Shown: one piece after another, positions 26,675 through 36,294 of the stretch | How positions within the stretch are numbered: the stretch's first letter is position 1 | Layout of the letters: every line of letters starts with the position of its first letter | NCBI GenBank assembly: GCA_021817845.1 | Contig: JAKAFW010000002.1 | Span: 62,001-126,000 of the forward strand | Length of the DNA stretch: 64,000 nucleotides | Direction: 5' to 3' | DNA from: FEN-1297 sp021817845 | GTDB lineage: Bacteria; Bacteroidota; Ignavibacteria; Ignavibacteriales; Ignavibacteriaceae | Notes under the pieces: model-generated | Seen by the model: the letters and a program-made list of their open reading frames with translations, nothing else | Databases searched by the model: none | What the model was told of the DNA's origin: nothing | Position numbers and translations under genes: made by a program

Positions 26675-27296
26675 TTATATAAGCCAGCTTGGTTTTTAGC
26701 ATGTCAATTATTCTTGAATGAACTTGAGAAACTCTTGAGACTGTAATATTCAAGACCTTTGCTATCTCTTTGTAATTTAAGTCTTCATAATAATATAAAG
26801 TGATGATCAAGCGGTCCCTTTCGTCTAATTGTTTGATAGCATCTACAAGAATTTCTTTCACTTGATTTTTTTCAGTTGATTGGTCTGGAATTTCCGAGCT
26901 GCCCGGAATTATTTCTAATAATAAATAGCCATCTTCATCATCAACCGAGCTCGTCAAAGATACATTTGAGTAAAAATTCACTTGCTCCGAATCCTGAGCG
27001 TTAGAACGCGGTTTTATTTGAAGTTTTCTTAGCTCATCAATTATTTTCCCCCTAATTCTTTGGATAGCATAAGTTTCAAACTTTGTTCCGTATTGGGGAT
27101 CAAACCGGTCAATTGCTTCACTTAATCCTTCAACACCAAACTGGAAATAATCTCGGTCATCCAGGATTTCCAGACTTACAAATTTAGAGTGATGAATTAC
27201 GTAATGAACTAATTTTATATAATTCATTATAATCTGCTTCTTTAGACTTGCAGTCGGCTCAGCTTTAAATTCATCCCAAAGTGTTGCAGTATTCAT
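26667..27296 (-). CDS. fliA: FliA, flagellar sigma factor 28
   Basis: A 209-residue sigma-70-family factor. Region 2 contains DYFQFGVEGLSEAIDRFDP and GTKFETYAIQRIRGKIIDELR, which are close to FliA/WhiG; region 4 ends ERDRLIITLYYYEDLNYKEIAKVLNITVSRVSQVHSRI. Slightly shorter than E. coli FliA (239). It should direct late flagellar and chemotaxis transcription. Three sites in the window match a sigma-28 layout (TAAA-N15-TTCGATAA), all at chemotaxis genes. No obvious FlgM gene accompanies it. Confidence 0.95.
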   Translation of the reverse strand: MNTATLWDEFKAEPTASLKKQIIMNYIKLVHYVIHHSKFVSLEILDDRDYFQFGVEGLSEAIDRFDPQYGTKFETYAIQRIRGKIIDELRKLQIKPRSNAQDSEQVNFYSNVSLTSSVDDEDGYLLLEIIPGSSEIPDQSTEKNQVKEILVDAIKQLDERDRLIITLYYYEDLNYKEIAKVLNITVSRVSQVHSRIIDMLKTKLAYINE

Positions 27297-27301
27297 TTGA
27301 A

Positions 27302-27526
27302 TTATTTCCCATTAAGGTTTTTTGTTATATCTCTTTTCTTCTCGAATGAAGTCTTATTTATTGCTTTTATAAATGCCATAATTATAATACTAAGCATAAC
27401 AGTAGTAGCGACAAAAACCACAAATGACTTAAAAAATAATTCCGTAATCGGTAAACCCATCCGGCTAAAAAAGATTACCGATAGAAAAAAGGCCAACATT
27501 CCAAGCCGTAGTATTATTTTATTCAT
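27302..27526 (-). CDS. Small two-helix membrane protein between flhG and fliA
   Basis: A 74-residue protein with two hydrophobic segments (about 6-24 and 31-55) and a basic C-terminal tail. It lies 97 nt after flhG and 5 nt before fliA on the same strand, so it is probably co-transcribed. I do not recognise the family. The overlapping plus-strand reading frame at 27297-27548 is less plausible because it opposes the operon. Function unknown. Confidence 0.62.
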   Translation of the reverse strand: MNKIILRLGMLAFFLSVIFFSRMGLPITELFFKSFVVFVATTVMLSIIIMAFIKAINKTSFEKKRDITKNLNGK

Positions 27527-27623
27527 AACATCTTATATTTTGTTATGAAAACTCAAATTCTATACCAGCATAAGCCTTTAATTTAGCTTAGGAATAGGGC
27601 TAAAATAGACATAAAAATGATGT

Positions 27624-28472
27624 TTACAGAAATGATTTTTTGTTAGGATGGTGAATATTAGCCACTTGAATGATTTCAGAAAGTCTTTTAGCTGTCTTTA
27701 AGATTTGAAGACTTGCTTCTGTCCGCTGATACTTTTTTATAAATAGTTCTTGAGCTTTAATTGTTTTACTTATTGTGTTGTCATATTTAATTTCCCCCAG
27801 CAGATTTATTTTCTCTTTTAAGAAATGATTTGCTGCCAGAGAAAGATTATTAAAAGTAACCTCTCCGTCGTTACGATCAACACACTTATTTATAATCACC
27901 ATTTTTTCGCCAGAATAATTACGACTGCTTAAAAATTTTATAATTACATAAGCGTCCATTACTGCTGTCGGTTCGGGGGTAGTAACTAATATATTTTTAT
28001 CAGCATTTAATAATACCGATATAACGTCTTCTCCTGCACCCGCACCGGTATCCAACAAAACAATATCATATTCGTTTTGAAGAGCTCTTATTTGATTAAA
28101 TAGTTGACCGACAAATTCGGCTTTTGGTTTTGGGTAATTCGATTTTCCAGAGTCGCCAAAAATAAAATGTAAATTAGGTTCGTATTTAGTAATTAATTCA
28201 TGAAGTAAGCTTCTTCCGGTAAAGAAATCATATAGTGTTTTACCTGCAACAACATTTAGCATAATATTGGCGTTAGAAAGGTTTGAATCTAAATCAATAA
28301 ATAAGACTTTTTTATTCAATCTTGAAATTGCATAAGCAAGGTTAACCGAAATAAATGTTTTGCCTGTCCCTCCTTTGCCCGATGTAAAAGCGACAATTTT
28401 TGAGGAATATCTTAAAGCTTCGTTGTTCTTTAAACTTTCCAGTTCAAATACTCTTTCGGCTTGACCGGTCAT
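27624..28472 (-). CDS. flhG: FlhG (FleN/YlxH) MinD-like ATPase
   Basis: A 282-residue MinD/ParA-type ATPase with the deviant Walker A SGKGGTGKTFIS (residues 31-42), FIDLDSNLSNANIML, and LLDTGAGAGEDVISVLL. FlhG limits flagellar number and place by acting on the FlhF GTPase. An N-terminal stretch before the P-loop matches the FlhF-activating segment expected in FlhG, though it is short here. The start overlaps flhF's stop in a TAATG arrangement. Confidence 0.94.
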   Translation of the reverse strand: MTGQAERVFELESLKNNEALRYSSKIVAFTSGKGGTGKTFISVNLAYAISRLNKKVLFIDLDSNLSNANIMLNVVAGKTLYDFFTGRSLLHELITKYEPNLHFIFGDSGKSNYPKPKAEFVGQLFNQIRALQNEYDIVLLDTGAGAGEDVISVLLNADKNILVTTPEPTAVMDAYVIIKFLSSRNYSGEKMVIINKCVDRNDGEVTFNNLSLAANHFLKEKINLLGEIKYDNTISKTIKAQELFIKKYQRTEASLQILKTAKRLSEIIQVANIHHPNKKSFL

Positions 28473-29608
28473 TAATTTATTTTTCCTGTATAAATCATCT
28501 TAGAAATGAATTCCGGATCAGCAGAGATTATATCATCTGGAATTACCTGACCATTAGTCAAAAAGGAGACGGGAACATCAAAATTTGTCACAATATTTAA
28601 AATATTCCCATAGGATACAGCCTCATCAATTTTTGTAAAAATAACCGAATTATAATTGAACAATTTAAATTTCTCAGCAACATCAAAAAGATTTTTTGAC
28701 GTGCCTGTCGCACTTAAGACAAGATAAGTTTCATCAACTTTACCCGCGGTCAAAAATTCTTTTGCCTTTGTTAGATGTTCAATATTTTTTTGACTTCTAC
28801 CGGCTGTGTCAATAAAAACTATATCCTTATTTTTAAATGAATTCATTAGATGAGGAATATCTGATGGTTCATAGGCAACCAGCATATCAATATTGCTGAC
28901 TTCAGAAAATATTCTAAGCTGGTCTATAGCTCCTAACCTATATGTGTCGATTGAAATCAGTCCAACATTTAAGTTGTGAAGTATTTTAGAAATAACCGCC
29001 AGCTTAGCTATGCAAGTTGTTTTCCCGACTCCGGTAGGACCAACCAATGCAACTTTCTTAGGCTTTTTATTTTTATTGACTTCAAAATTATAGGTTGGAA
29101 TCATCGAAGAAATGCTTGATAAAACATAGCTTTCCATATTTGAAGGCTCTAAAAATCCGTCAAACTTTTTTAGTTGATTTATAACCGATGTTAAAACACG
29201 CTTCTGAACTTCGTGGTGATACAATGTGTCAATAATTTCCTTTAGCTCTTTTTGATGAATGTTTGTTGACGCTTTTTTAATCTGGGATTGTTTTAATTTT
29301 TTCCCGAATTCCGAAGGAAAATTATTGTTTGACGAAGGATTAATGAAAATTTTATCGGATAACTTTTTTAGTTCATCAGAAAAACTCTCCTTTGCCGTTG
29401 TCTTTAAGCTCTTCCCGTAATTTCCTGTATTTTCAAAAATGATTTCTTCTTCAATACCCGCAGTAATTTCAAACATTTTTTTTGAGCCATATTTGTCTTC
29501 GCCCGAAATTACCCTCGTCCCTAAAATCACTGCATCACCGCCCAACTCTTCTTTCATCTGAGCTGAAGCTTGTTTTAAAGTTGGTGCCAAATATTTTTTA
29601 ATTTGCAT
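28472..29608 (-). CDS. flhF: FlhF, SRP-type GTPase for flagellar placement
   Basis: A 378-residue protein with the FlhF N-terminal basic domain (MQIKKYLAPTLKQASAQMKEELG) and an NG GTPase domain: P-loop LVGPTGVGKTTCIAKLA at about 188-204, VGLISIDTYRLGAIDQL, VFIDTAGRSQ and FTKIDEA. FlhF marks the site of flagellar assembly, often the cell pole. It overlaps flhA by 11 nt and flhG by 1 nt. Confidence 0.96.
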   Translation of the reverse strand: MQIKKYLAPTLKQASAQMKEELGGDAVILGTRVISGEDKYGSKKMFEITAGIEEEIIFENTGNYGKSLKTTAKESFSDELKKLSDKIFINPSSNNNFPSEFGKKLKQSQIKKASTNIHQKELKEIIDTLYHHEVQKRVLTSVINQLKKFDGFLEPSNMESYVLSSISSMIPTYNFEVNKNKKPKKVALVGPTGVGKTTCIAKLAVISKILHNLNVGLISIDTYRLGAIDQLRIFSEVSNIDMLVAYEPSDIPHLMNSFKNKDIVFIDTAGRSQKNIEHLTKAKEFLTAGKVDETYLVLSATGTSKNLFDVAEKFKLFNYNSVIFTKIDEAVSYGNILNIVTNFDVPVSFLTNGQVIPDDIISADPEFISKMIYTGKIN

Positions 29609-31646
29609 TAATTACCTCTAATTTTTCAATGAACTCAATTTCCATGTGAGAAGGAAGCTCTGAATATGAAAGGATAACAACATCGGGGAAGCTTGCGTTA
29701 ATAAGCCTGTAAAAATATGGTCTGATAGTAGCAGATGTAATTACTATAGGAATATAACCAAGCATCTTAAACTTTTCTACAAAGTTTTGAATTCTATTAT
29801 TTAGCTCGCGTAAAACTACCGGGGTCAATCCAAGTGTTTGCACCGCTTCTTTTTGATTTTGCAGAGCTTTCGTAATAAACGATTCTATTTCTTCACCAAG
29901 CGAAATAGCATGAATGATGCCGTTATTATCTTTATACAAATTTGCAATTGTTTCACCCATTGCATGCCTTACATACTCAGTAAGCACATCAATATTTTTC
30001 GTTACCTTTGAATAATCAATCAAAGCTTCCAACACTTGAACCAGGTCTTTAATCGGGATTAATTCTTTTAATAAATTCTGGAGCACTTTTTGAATTGTGC
30101 CTAGTGATAATGCATCAGAATTTATGTCTTCGATTACTGCCGGGTATTCCTTCTTTAAGTTTTCTAAGAGTTGTTTTACAGCTTGCCTTGTCAAAATCTT
30201 ATCGAAGTTTTTCTTTAATGTTTCTTGAAGATGTGTCGATAATACCGAAATACTATCTACTACTGTATATTCTAAAAGCTCGGCTTTATCTTTTTCTTCC
30301 CGCGTAACCCAAAAGCCGGATAGATTAAACGCAGGGTCTTTTGTCGGAATTCCATTTAAAGGTTCAATAATATTTCCAGGATTCATAGCAAGGAATCTAT
30401 CGGTGTATATTTCATAAGATGCAACAATATTTCCTTTAATTTTAATTATATATTCGTTCGGTTCAAGTTGTAAATTATCCCTAACACGTACAGGAGGAAT
30501 TAATACTCCATATTCCAGAGCTATATATTTTCTTGTAGAAGATATTTTTTGGAATAAGTTTCCTCCTTGTTTTTCATCAACAAGATTTATTAGTCCGTAA
30601 CCAATTTCAATTTCTACAGGATCGACTTGCAAGTACTGCTCGACCTTTTCTTCACCCGGTTCAACCTCTGTAACTTGCGCTTCTGCGGAATCGGTAGAAT
30701 TTCCCTGGCTTTTCTTTGTAAGAAAAGCGCGTGTTCCTAAAAGCGTGCTAAGCAAAAGAAATGGAATTGCAGGCATGCCTGGTATCAAAGCAAAAAGGCC
30801 TATCGCTCCGGAAACTGTTCCTAAGACACGCGGGTTTGAAAGTAATTGGGTTTTCATTTGCTTATCAAGTGCAGTACCGGCAGCACTTCTTGTTACAACT
30901 AAACCAGCCGAGGTTGCTATTAACAATGCGGGAATTTGAGAAACGAGACCATCCCCGATTGTTAAAATTGTATAAGTATGAATGGCATCCGTAAAAGACA
31001 TACCCTTGGAAGCTATACCTATTATAAACCCTCCTATTATATTTATCACATTTATAAGAAGCGCTGCAATGGCATCTCCTTTTACAAATTTACTTGCGCC
31101 ATCCATTGCTCCGTAAAATTCCGCTTCTCTTGCGATGGATTCTCTTCTTTGCCTTGCTTCCGATTCGTTAATCAAACCGGTATTCAAATCGGCATCAATC
31201 GCCATTTGCTTGCCTGGCATTGCATCAAGGGTAAAACGAGCTGCAACTTCCGATATTCTTCCCGATCCTTTTATGATTACAATAAATTGGATTACTACCA
31301 GGATGATGAAAATTATAAAGCCGACAACATAATTTCCTCCCACTACGAAGGCGCCGAATGTATCAATTACTTTTCCGGCATATCCGTCAAGCAAAATTAA
31401 TCTTGCCGAACTGATATTAAGCGAAAGCCTAAAAAGAGTAAGGACTAATAGCAATCCGGGAAAAATCGAAATGTCTAAAGGGGACTGAATATAAAGAGAA
31501 ACAATAAGTATTAAAACGGACAAAGTTATGTTCAATGCAAGGAAAAAATCAAGCAGATAAGCCGGAAGTGGAATAATCATTAACCCCAGCATAAAAATTA
31601 ATGCAAAGGCTAAAATGATGTCGGTATTTTTTCCAATGTTTTTCAT
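29598..31646 (-). CDS. flhA: FlhA export gate protein
   Basis: A 682-residue protein with about eight membrane helices in the first 315 residues, including FTLDAMPGKQMAIDADLNTG (the FHIPEP-type loop) and GDGLVSQIPALLIATSAGLVVTR. The C-terminal cytoplasmic part forms the docking platform for substrates and chaperones. Length is typical. The gene begins directly after flhB with no spacing and ends overlapping flhF. Confidence 0.97.
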   Translation of the reverse strand: MKNIGKNTDIILAFALIFMLGLMIIPLPAYLLDFFLALNITLSVLILIVSLYIQSPLDISIFPGLLLVLTLFRLSLNISSARLILLDGYAGKVIDTFGAFVVGGNYVVGFIIFIILVVIQFIVIIKGSGRISEVAARFTLDAMPGKQMAIDADLNTGLINESEARQRRESIAREAEFYGAMDGASKFVKGDAIAALLINVINIIGGFIIGIASKGMSFTDAIHTYTILTIGDGLVSQIPALLIATSAGLVVTRSAAGTALDKQMKTQLLSNPRVLGTVSGAIGLFALIPGMPAIPFLLLSTLLGTRAFLTKKSQGNSTDSAEAQVTEVEPGEEKVEQYLQVDPVEIEIGYGLINLVDEKQGGNLFQKISSTRKYIALEYGVLIPPVRVRDNLQLEPNEYIIKIKGNIVASYEIYTDRFLAMNPGNIIEPLNGIPTKDPAFNLSGFWVTREEKDKAELLEYTVVDSISVLSTHLQETLKKNFDKILTRQAVKQLLENLKKEYPAVIEDINSDALSLGTIQKVLQNLLKELIPIKDLVQVLEALIDYSKVTKNIDVLTEYVRHAMGETIANLYKDNNGIIHAISLGEEIESFITKALQNQKEAVQTLGLTPVVLRELNNRIQNFVEKFKMLGYIPIVITSATIRPYFYRLINASFPDVVILSYSELPSHMEIEFIEKLEVINAN

Positions 31647-32732
31647 TTACGCAATAAGTTTTCTTTTCTTATTATTCTTCAGTTGATAAACATACGCCAA
31701 AACTTGTGCCACGGCCTTAAAAAGCGTTGACGGAATTTCATCTCCCACATCGCAAATTCTATACAAAGCTCTTGCCAACTCACGATCCTCATGCAGAGGC
31801 ACATTATTTTCTATTGCTATTTGTTTTATTCTCTGAGCCAATTCATCTACACCTTTAGCCAAAACTTTTGGTGCAACATTTTTTGACATATCATATTTCA
31901 AAGCGATTGCATAGTGCGTCGGGTTAGTAATCACAACGTCTGCTTTGGGAACTTTTTGCATCATCCGATTTTTGGCAGCTTGAAATTGCACTTTACGTAT
32001 CCTTGATTTTATCTGAGGATCGCCTTCCGTTTGTTTGTTCTCCTCCTTTACTTCCTGTTTGGTCATCATCATTTCCTTTTTGTATTTTATCTTCTGATAT
32101 ACAAAATCGATCGCTGCAATTAAGAAATAAGCCAAAGCAAGTTTCCAAATTAAAGTGTATGCAGCTTCTATCATGTATGAAAGAATTTGAGGAATTGATA
32201 ACTCTACAAGAGTTTCTGAATTAAGTACAAATTGAGATAGTATGGAATATGTAAGTCCACCGATAATAGCAAGCTTTATTAACGATTTTACGACTTCAAT
32301 AAGAGATCTTGTTGAAATTAAGATTTTTTTTATGCCGGTAAACGGATTAAATTTTTCAAATTTCGGCATTAGCGCCTTAAAACTAAAGTGGAAGCCGACT
32401 TGTCCGATACCAGCCACAAGTGCAACTACGAACAATACCCCTAAAATGGGGGCTACGGTAAGGAGGAAAGTTAGAATAGTATCTTTAATTATGTAAGTAA
32501 AAGTTTCTTGGTTGATATTATGAACATCTAGAGAATTAAAAGTGTTAATCGTCAGATCTGAAATTTGTTTACTCATATAATGCTGAGTAAAAAAAATCAT
32601 TAACATGCCCGCAGAAAAGATAGCAAAGGAATTTATTTCACTGCTTTTTGCTACTCTTCCATTGTCCCTGCCCTCGTTTAGCCGTTTACCGGAAGCTTGT
32701 TCGGTTTTTTCTTGACCGTCAACTTCAGCCAT
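31647..32732 (-). CDS. flhB: FlhB export switch protein
   Basis: A 361-residue protein (QEKTEQASGKRLNEGRDNGRVAKS N-terminus, four membrane helices, then a cytoplasmic domain). The autocleavage motif NPTH lies at residues 270-273 in VVITNPTHYAIALKY. FlhB controls the switch from hook-type to filament-type substrates with FliK. The gene begins at the base after the fliR stop. Confidence 0.97.
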   Translation of the reverse strand: MAEVDGQEKTEQASGKRLNEGRDNGRVAKSSEINSFAIFSAGMLMIFFTQHYMSKQISDLTINTFNSLDVHNINQETFTYIIKDTILTFLLTVAPILGVLFVVALVAGIGQVGFHFSFKALMPKFEKFNPFTGIKKILISTRSLIEVVKSLIKLAIIGGLTYSILSQFVLNSETLVELSIPQILSYMIEAAYTLIWKLALAYFLIAAIDFVYQKIKYKKEMMMTKQEVKEENKQTEGDPQIKSRIRKVQFQAAKNRMMQKVPKADVVITNPTHYAIALKYDMSKNVAPKVLAKGVDELAQRIKQIAIENNVPLHEDRELARALYRICDVGDEIPSTLFKAVAQVLAYVYQLKNNKKRKLIA

Positions 32733-33509
32733 TTATTGCCCCATCGCCTTAATTAAGGAAACAAGATTATCTTCGTAACCTCTTAATAAGAATTTTATTA
32801 CATAAAAGTAAATAGGGACAAGGGTCGCAAGAAGTACAAACCCAAGACCCAGCATTATTGGCTGCGAGACAAAAAATACCTGCATCTGAGGAATAACTCT
32901 CGCCATTATTCCTTCGGCAATATAAACAAGGAAATAGGAAACAATAAACGGCGAAGCAATTTTTACCGCAATTATAAAAATGCCGGCTGAATATCGAATC
33001 AATAATTGATAGACCGGATCAGTAAAAGTATTTTTTCCTATATGAACAATTGAGAAGGAATAAAACAATCCGCTTATTACGTATAAGTGCCCGTTTATCA
33101 AGATAAAGAGTATTAGGGAAGCCATCGAAAGGAGGTTTCCGATTACATTATTGCTAAAACCATCAACAGGATTGAGAGCTTCAGCCATCGACAAACCCAT
33201 ATTAAAACCTATTAAAGAGCCCGCAAAAGAAATTCCATGGAAAACAAAATTTAACATAAAACCAATCACCAGACCAGTGAAAATTTCAGTCATAGCATTG
33301 GTAAATAACCATCCTAGATTTGTCTCAACTACAATTTTGGATTTGTCTATCGTCAGAAATACTATGTAGGAAATTATTAGAGATAAAAATACCTTCATTA
33401 AAACCGGCACTGCTTTATGGCTATACACCGGCGAGGAAACAAAAGCAGAAAATATTCTCAAAAAGATTAGTAGAACAATTATGAAATCAAATTCAGGAAT
33501 GTTAATCAT
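32733..33509 (-). CDS. fliR: FliR export gate protein
   Basis: A 258-residue hydrophobic protein with about six membrane helices; the segment RIFSAFVSSPVYSHKAVPVLMKV and the GFNMGLSMAEALNPVDGFSN motif are characteristic of FliR. It forms the FliPQR export channel. Its start overlaps fliQ by 4 nt. Confidence 0.95.
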   Translation of the reverse strand: MINIPEFDFIIVLLIFLRIFSAFVSSPVYSHKAVPVLMKVFLSLIISYIVFLTIDKSKIVVETNLGWLFTNAMTEIFTGLVIGFMLNFVFHGISFAGSLIGFNMGLSMAEALNPVDGFSNNVIGNLLSMASLILFILINGHLYVISGLFYSFSIVHIGKNTFTDPVYQLLIRYSAGIFIIAVKIASPFIVSYFLVYIAEGIMARVIPQMQVFFVSQPIMLGLGFVLLATLVPIYFYVIKFLLRGYEDNLVSLIKAMGQ

Positions 33510-33775
33510 TTTATTACTGTTACAAACATCGTTAACATTTTTGTGGTAAAGGCTATAATTTTATCCATTATCCACGGCATCAAAAATATTATGGTTATTA
33601 CAGTAGCAAAAATTTTGGGGACAAAAGTTAATGTCATTTCCTGAATGGATGTGGCTGCCTGAAATATTGAGACCGTAATTCCAACGATAAGAGAAACGCC
33701 AAGAATTGGCAGCAAAATTATGAAGGTGGTATAAAATACTTCTTTTAAGATTTCTATTATTAACTCTTCCGTCAT
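33506..33775 (-). CDS. fliQ: FliQ export gate protein
   Basis: An 89-residue protein with two membrane helices. LIVGITVSIFQAATSIQEMTLTFVPKI is the universal FliQ motif. Four copies surround FliP and FliR in the gate. It shares one base with the end of fliP and overlaps fliR by 4 nt. Confidence 0.96.
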   Translation of the reverse strand: MTEELIIEILKEVFYTTFIILLPILGVSLIVGITVSIFQAATSIQEMTLTFVPKIFATVITIIFLMPWIMDKIIAFTTKMLTMFVTVIK

Positions 33776-34533
33776 TAAGAAAAACTCCTTACTACTGAAC
33801 CGATTACTAAATGCCAGCCGTCTACAAGAATAAAAAGTAAAATCTTAAAAGGTAACGATATTAAAGTCGGAGGAAGCATCATCATACCCATTGACATGAG
33901 AATACTTGCAATAATCATATCTACCATTATAAAAGGAATGAAAAGGAAAAATCCGATAATAAAACCTGCTCGTAATTCGCTTAATACAAAAGCAGGAATT
34001 ACAACATAGGTTGGTAAATCCTTCCTGTCATTTGGTCTTTTAAGATTTGCAAGACCTATAAATAATTCAAGGTCTTCATTCCTTACATTGCGGAACATGA
34101 AATCTCTAATTGGCTCTATGCCGGTGTCATAAGCCTGCTCAGCAGAAATTTGACCATTCATATATGGTTTCAAGGCTTCTACGTTTACTTTATTCCATGT
34201 AGGTGCCATAACAAAAAAAGTAAGGAAAAGAGAAATACCCGCTATAAGCTGGCTTGGAGGCATTTGGGGAGTGCCCATTGCTGTTTTTAGAAAACTGAAG
34301 ACGATGATTATTCTTAGATACGATGTTGTCATTATCATTATAGAGGGCGCTAATGATAGTATAGTTAAAAGTAAAAGAATTTGCAGGGTTACAGAAACAT
34401 CTCCAGGTTTGCTTGAGGTACCGACATTTATACCAATTTTGGGAAAGGGTATCGAGGTTGATTGCTGAGCATGTAATACTGCCGGGCTTAAAATTATAAA
34501 CATAATAAAAAAAACTAACACTACCTTTTTCAT
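33775..34533 (-). CDS. fliP: FliP export gate protein
   Basis: A 252-residue protein with a signal-like N-terminus (ending VLHAQQ), SLAPSIMIMTTSYLRIIIVFSFLKTAMGTPQMPPSQ, then VIPAFVLSELRAGFIIGFFLFIPFIMVDMIIASILMSMGMMMLPP. These are definitive for FliP. It forms the core of the FliPQR gate. It overlaps fliO by 4 nt. Confidence 0.97.
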   Translation of the reverse strand: MKKVVLVFFIMFIILSPAVLHAQQSTSIPFPKIGINVGTSSKPGDVSVTLQILLLLTILSLAPSIMIMTTSYLRIIIVFSFLKTAMGTPQMPPSQLIAGISLFLTFFVMAPTWNKVNVEALKPYMNGQISAEQAYDTGIEPIRDFMFRNVRNEDLELFIGLANLKRPNDRKDLPTYVVIPAFVLSELRAGFIIGFFLFIPFIMVDMIIASILMSMGMMMLPPTLISLPFKILLFILVDGWHLVIGSVVRSFS

Positions 34534-34871
34534 CTGAGTCCAAGATTCCTTTTTAATACATCCAAAAAATTATTTTTCTCTTCAAAGCTGCCGGCTGGTT
34601 TTTGAGGTTCTGCAGGCTGGTCTAATTCTTTGAGCAGGGTTATAGATTGTTCACTTATTCCAAGCACTAATAATTTATCTTCAACTTTCACAATAGAAAT
34701 AAATTTTTTCGGCATTATCATTTGTGAGCTTAAAATAATTACTGGAACAGAACCGGATCTGTTTCCTTTGAGAGAAACCCCATACTTCTTTACAAACAAT
34801 AGCACTCCATAAAGTAAGCCTACAATTATGAAGAGTGGAATTATTGCTTTAAGAACATCTAAAAAAGACAT
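34530..34871 (-). CDS. fliO: FliO-like export assembly protein
   Basis: A 113-residue protein with one membrane helix (about 9-29) and a small cytoplasmic domain containing KKFISIVKVEDKLLVLGISEQSITLL, the FliO pattern. FliO helps assemble the FliP ring. The call is helped by its place between fliN and fliP; it overlaps the next gene by 4 nt and shares one base with fliN. Confidence 0.87.
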   Translation of the reverse strand: MSFLDVLKAIIPLFIIVGLLYGVLLFVKKYGVSLKGNRSGSVPVIILSSQMIMPKKFISIVKVEDKLLVLGISEQSITLLKELDQPAEPQKPAGSFEEKNNFLDVLKRNLGLR

Positions 34872-35299
34872 CAGTATAATCCTTTAAGCCTGCTTGAAGC
34901 TTCATTTAAATTTGTTATTCGGATTCCAAAATGTTTATCGATAACCACAACTTCACCCTCGGCAATTTTTTTGTTATTCACGTAAATATCAACAGGCTCA
35001 CTTGCAAGTTTATCAAGTTCAATAACGTAACCTCTTTCAAGTTCTAAAATTTCTTTGATCTGCATTTGCGTTCTGCCGAGTTCGATATAAACATTTAGCT
35101 GGAGATCTTTAAGAAAATCCAACTTTTCATTTGTTCCGGTACCCCTAATTTTTGCATCGTCAAACTCTTCAAAATCTGCAACTCCCGCTATAACTTTGGA
35201 ATTTCCATTGCGGTTATCAGTCGTTGCAAAACTATCCGAGTCAATATTTAAATCCTGATGATTCAACAAATTTTCGTCTTCTTTTAAGTCTTCCATCAC
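34871..35299 (-). CDS. fliN: FliN switch protein
   Basis: A 142-residue protein with an acidic, variable N-terminus and a C-terminal SpoA domain: VYIELGRTQMQIKEILELERGYVIELDKLASEPVDIYVN and GEVVVIDKHFGIRITNL. It builds the lower C-ring below FliM. It lies 6 nt after fliM. Confidence 0.96.
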   Translation of the reverse strand: MMEDLKEDENLLNHQDLNIDSDSFATTDNRNGNSKVIAGVADFEEFDDAKIRGTGTNEKLDFLKDLQLNVYIELGRTQMQIKEILELERGYVIELDKLASEPVDIYVNNKKIAEGEVVVIDKHFGIRITNLNEASSRLKGLY

Positions 35300-35305
35300 A
35301 ATTGC

Positions 35306-36292
35306 CTATTCTATTTTATTGTTTGAGTCAATTTTTCTTGTAATTTTAATTGCTTTCTTACTATTTAACACCCCCGTACGACCAAAGAAGATCGGTTTAT
35401 TTCCGACCTTGATAGTTTGTTCGTCTCCGACCATGGTATCTAACTTAATTATATCGCCCTTTTCAAGTTCAAATATATCTTTCATAGAAATTTTGGAAGT
35501 GCCAAATTCAACTGTTATAGGCAGATTAGTTTTGTAAAGATGATTTGTCAAAATTTCGCCTGAAGTTGTGCCGGAATATTTTGTGTGTCGTACCGTGGAT
35601 AAATTTTGAGAAGTTAACTTTGATAGTATTTTATCAAACGCAAACGTGGCAAAACACAAGTTCATCATATAAGCTTTTTCAGCTATAATTACTTCAAACG
35701 TAATTAATAAAACTGATTCACTTTGTGAAGTTATTTGGGCAAAATCAATGTCCGATTCAAATCTTTCAACCCTAAAGTCATAATTATCTACCATTTGCCA
35801 AGCTTTACGCAAATCGAGCATCACCCTTTCAGCTACTACTTGAAGTACCTTTTGCTCTATCGGAGTTATAACTGAAGCTTGTTTTGTACCTGTTCCACTA
35901 CCGCCTAATAGTCTTTCAACCAAGATTAATGCTAAGTCTGAATTCAGCTCAAGGATTCCTTTAATATCAGTATTTCTAATTTCAAATGTATAAAGACAAG
36001 CAGGATTGGAAACGGAAAGTATATATTCGGAATAGTAAATTTGATCAATTGAAGTTACGTTCATATTAACAATGCATTGAAGTTTTGAAACGAGAAACGA
36101 GGCAAAACCTTCAGCAAATGTTTCGTTTAAACTTCTTATCGTCCTAAGCTGAATCTTAGAAATTCTATTAGGTAAACGAAAATCAAAAAGTAGCGCTTCC
36201 TTTTCAGTATTTTGTGCTGTGTTTTGTTCTTCGCCGCTTTTTACTTTGTTTAGAAGTAAATCTATTTCTTGTTGTGATAAAACTTCAGCCAT
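35306..36292 (-). CDS. fliM: FliM switch protein
   Basis: A 328-residue switch protein. The N-terminal CheY-P binding peptide is LSQQEIDLLLNKV (residues 5-17). A CheC-like middle domain and a C-terminal SpoA domain follow (ISMKDIFELEKGDIIKLDTMVGDEQTIKVGNKPIFFGRTG). This binds CheY-P and flips the motor. It lies 2 nt after fliL. The same SQxEID motif recurs at the C-terminus of the CheZ-like protein at 52617. Confidence 0.96.
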   Translation of the reverse strand: MAEVLSQQEIDLLLNKVKSGEEQNTAQNTEKEALLFDFRLPNRISKIQLRTIRSLNETFAEGFASFLVSKLQCIVNMNVTSIDQIYYSEYILSVSNPACLYTFEIRNTDIKGILELNSDLALILVERLLGGSGTGTKQASVITPIEQKVLQVVAERVMLDLRKAWQMVDNYDFRVERFESDIDFAQITSQSESVLLITFEVIIAEKAYMMNLCFATFAFDKILSKLTSQNLSTVRHTKYSGTTSGEILTNHLYKTNLPITVEFGTSKISMKDIFELEKGDIIKLDTMVGDEQTIKVGNKPIFFGRTGVLNSKKAIKITRKIDSNNKIE

Positions 36293-36294
36293 AA

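Noticed and set aside
27297..27548. 83-codon plus-strand hydrophobic frame
   Set aside because: It mirrors the minus-strand two-helix gene, which fits operon direction and spacing better.
30978..31400. Plus-strand open frame of 140 codons
   Set aside because: Antisense to the well-supported flhA; no domain and no start signal.
34190..34543. Minus-strand 117-codon frame overlapping fliP
   Set aside because: It is an alternative frame of fliP, whose own frame carries all diagnostic motifs.
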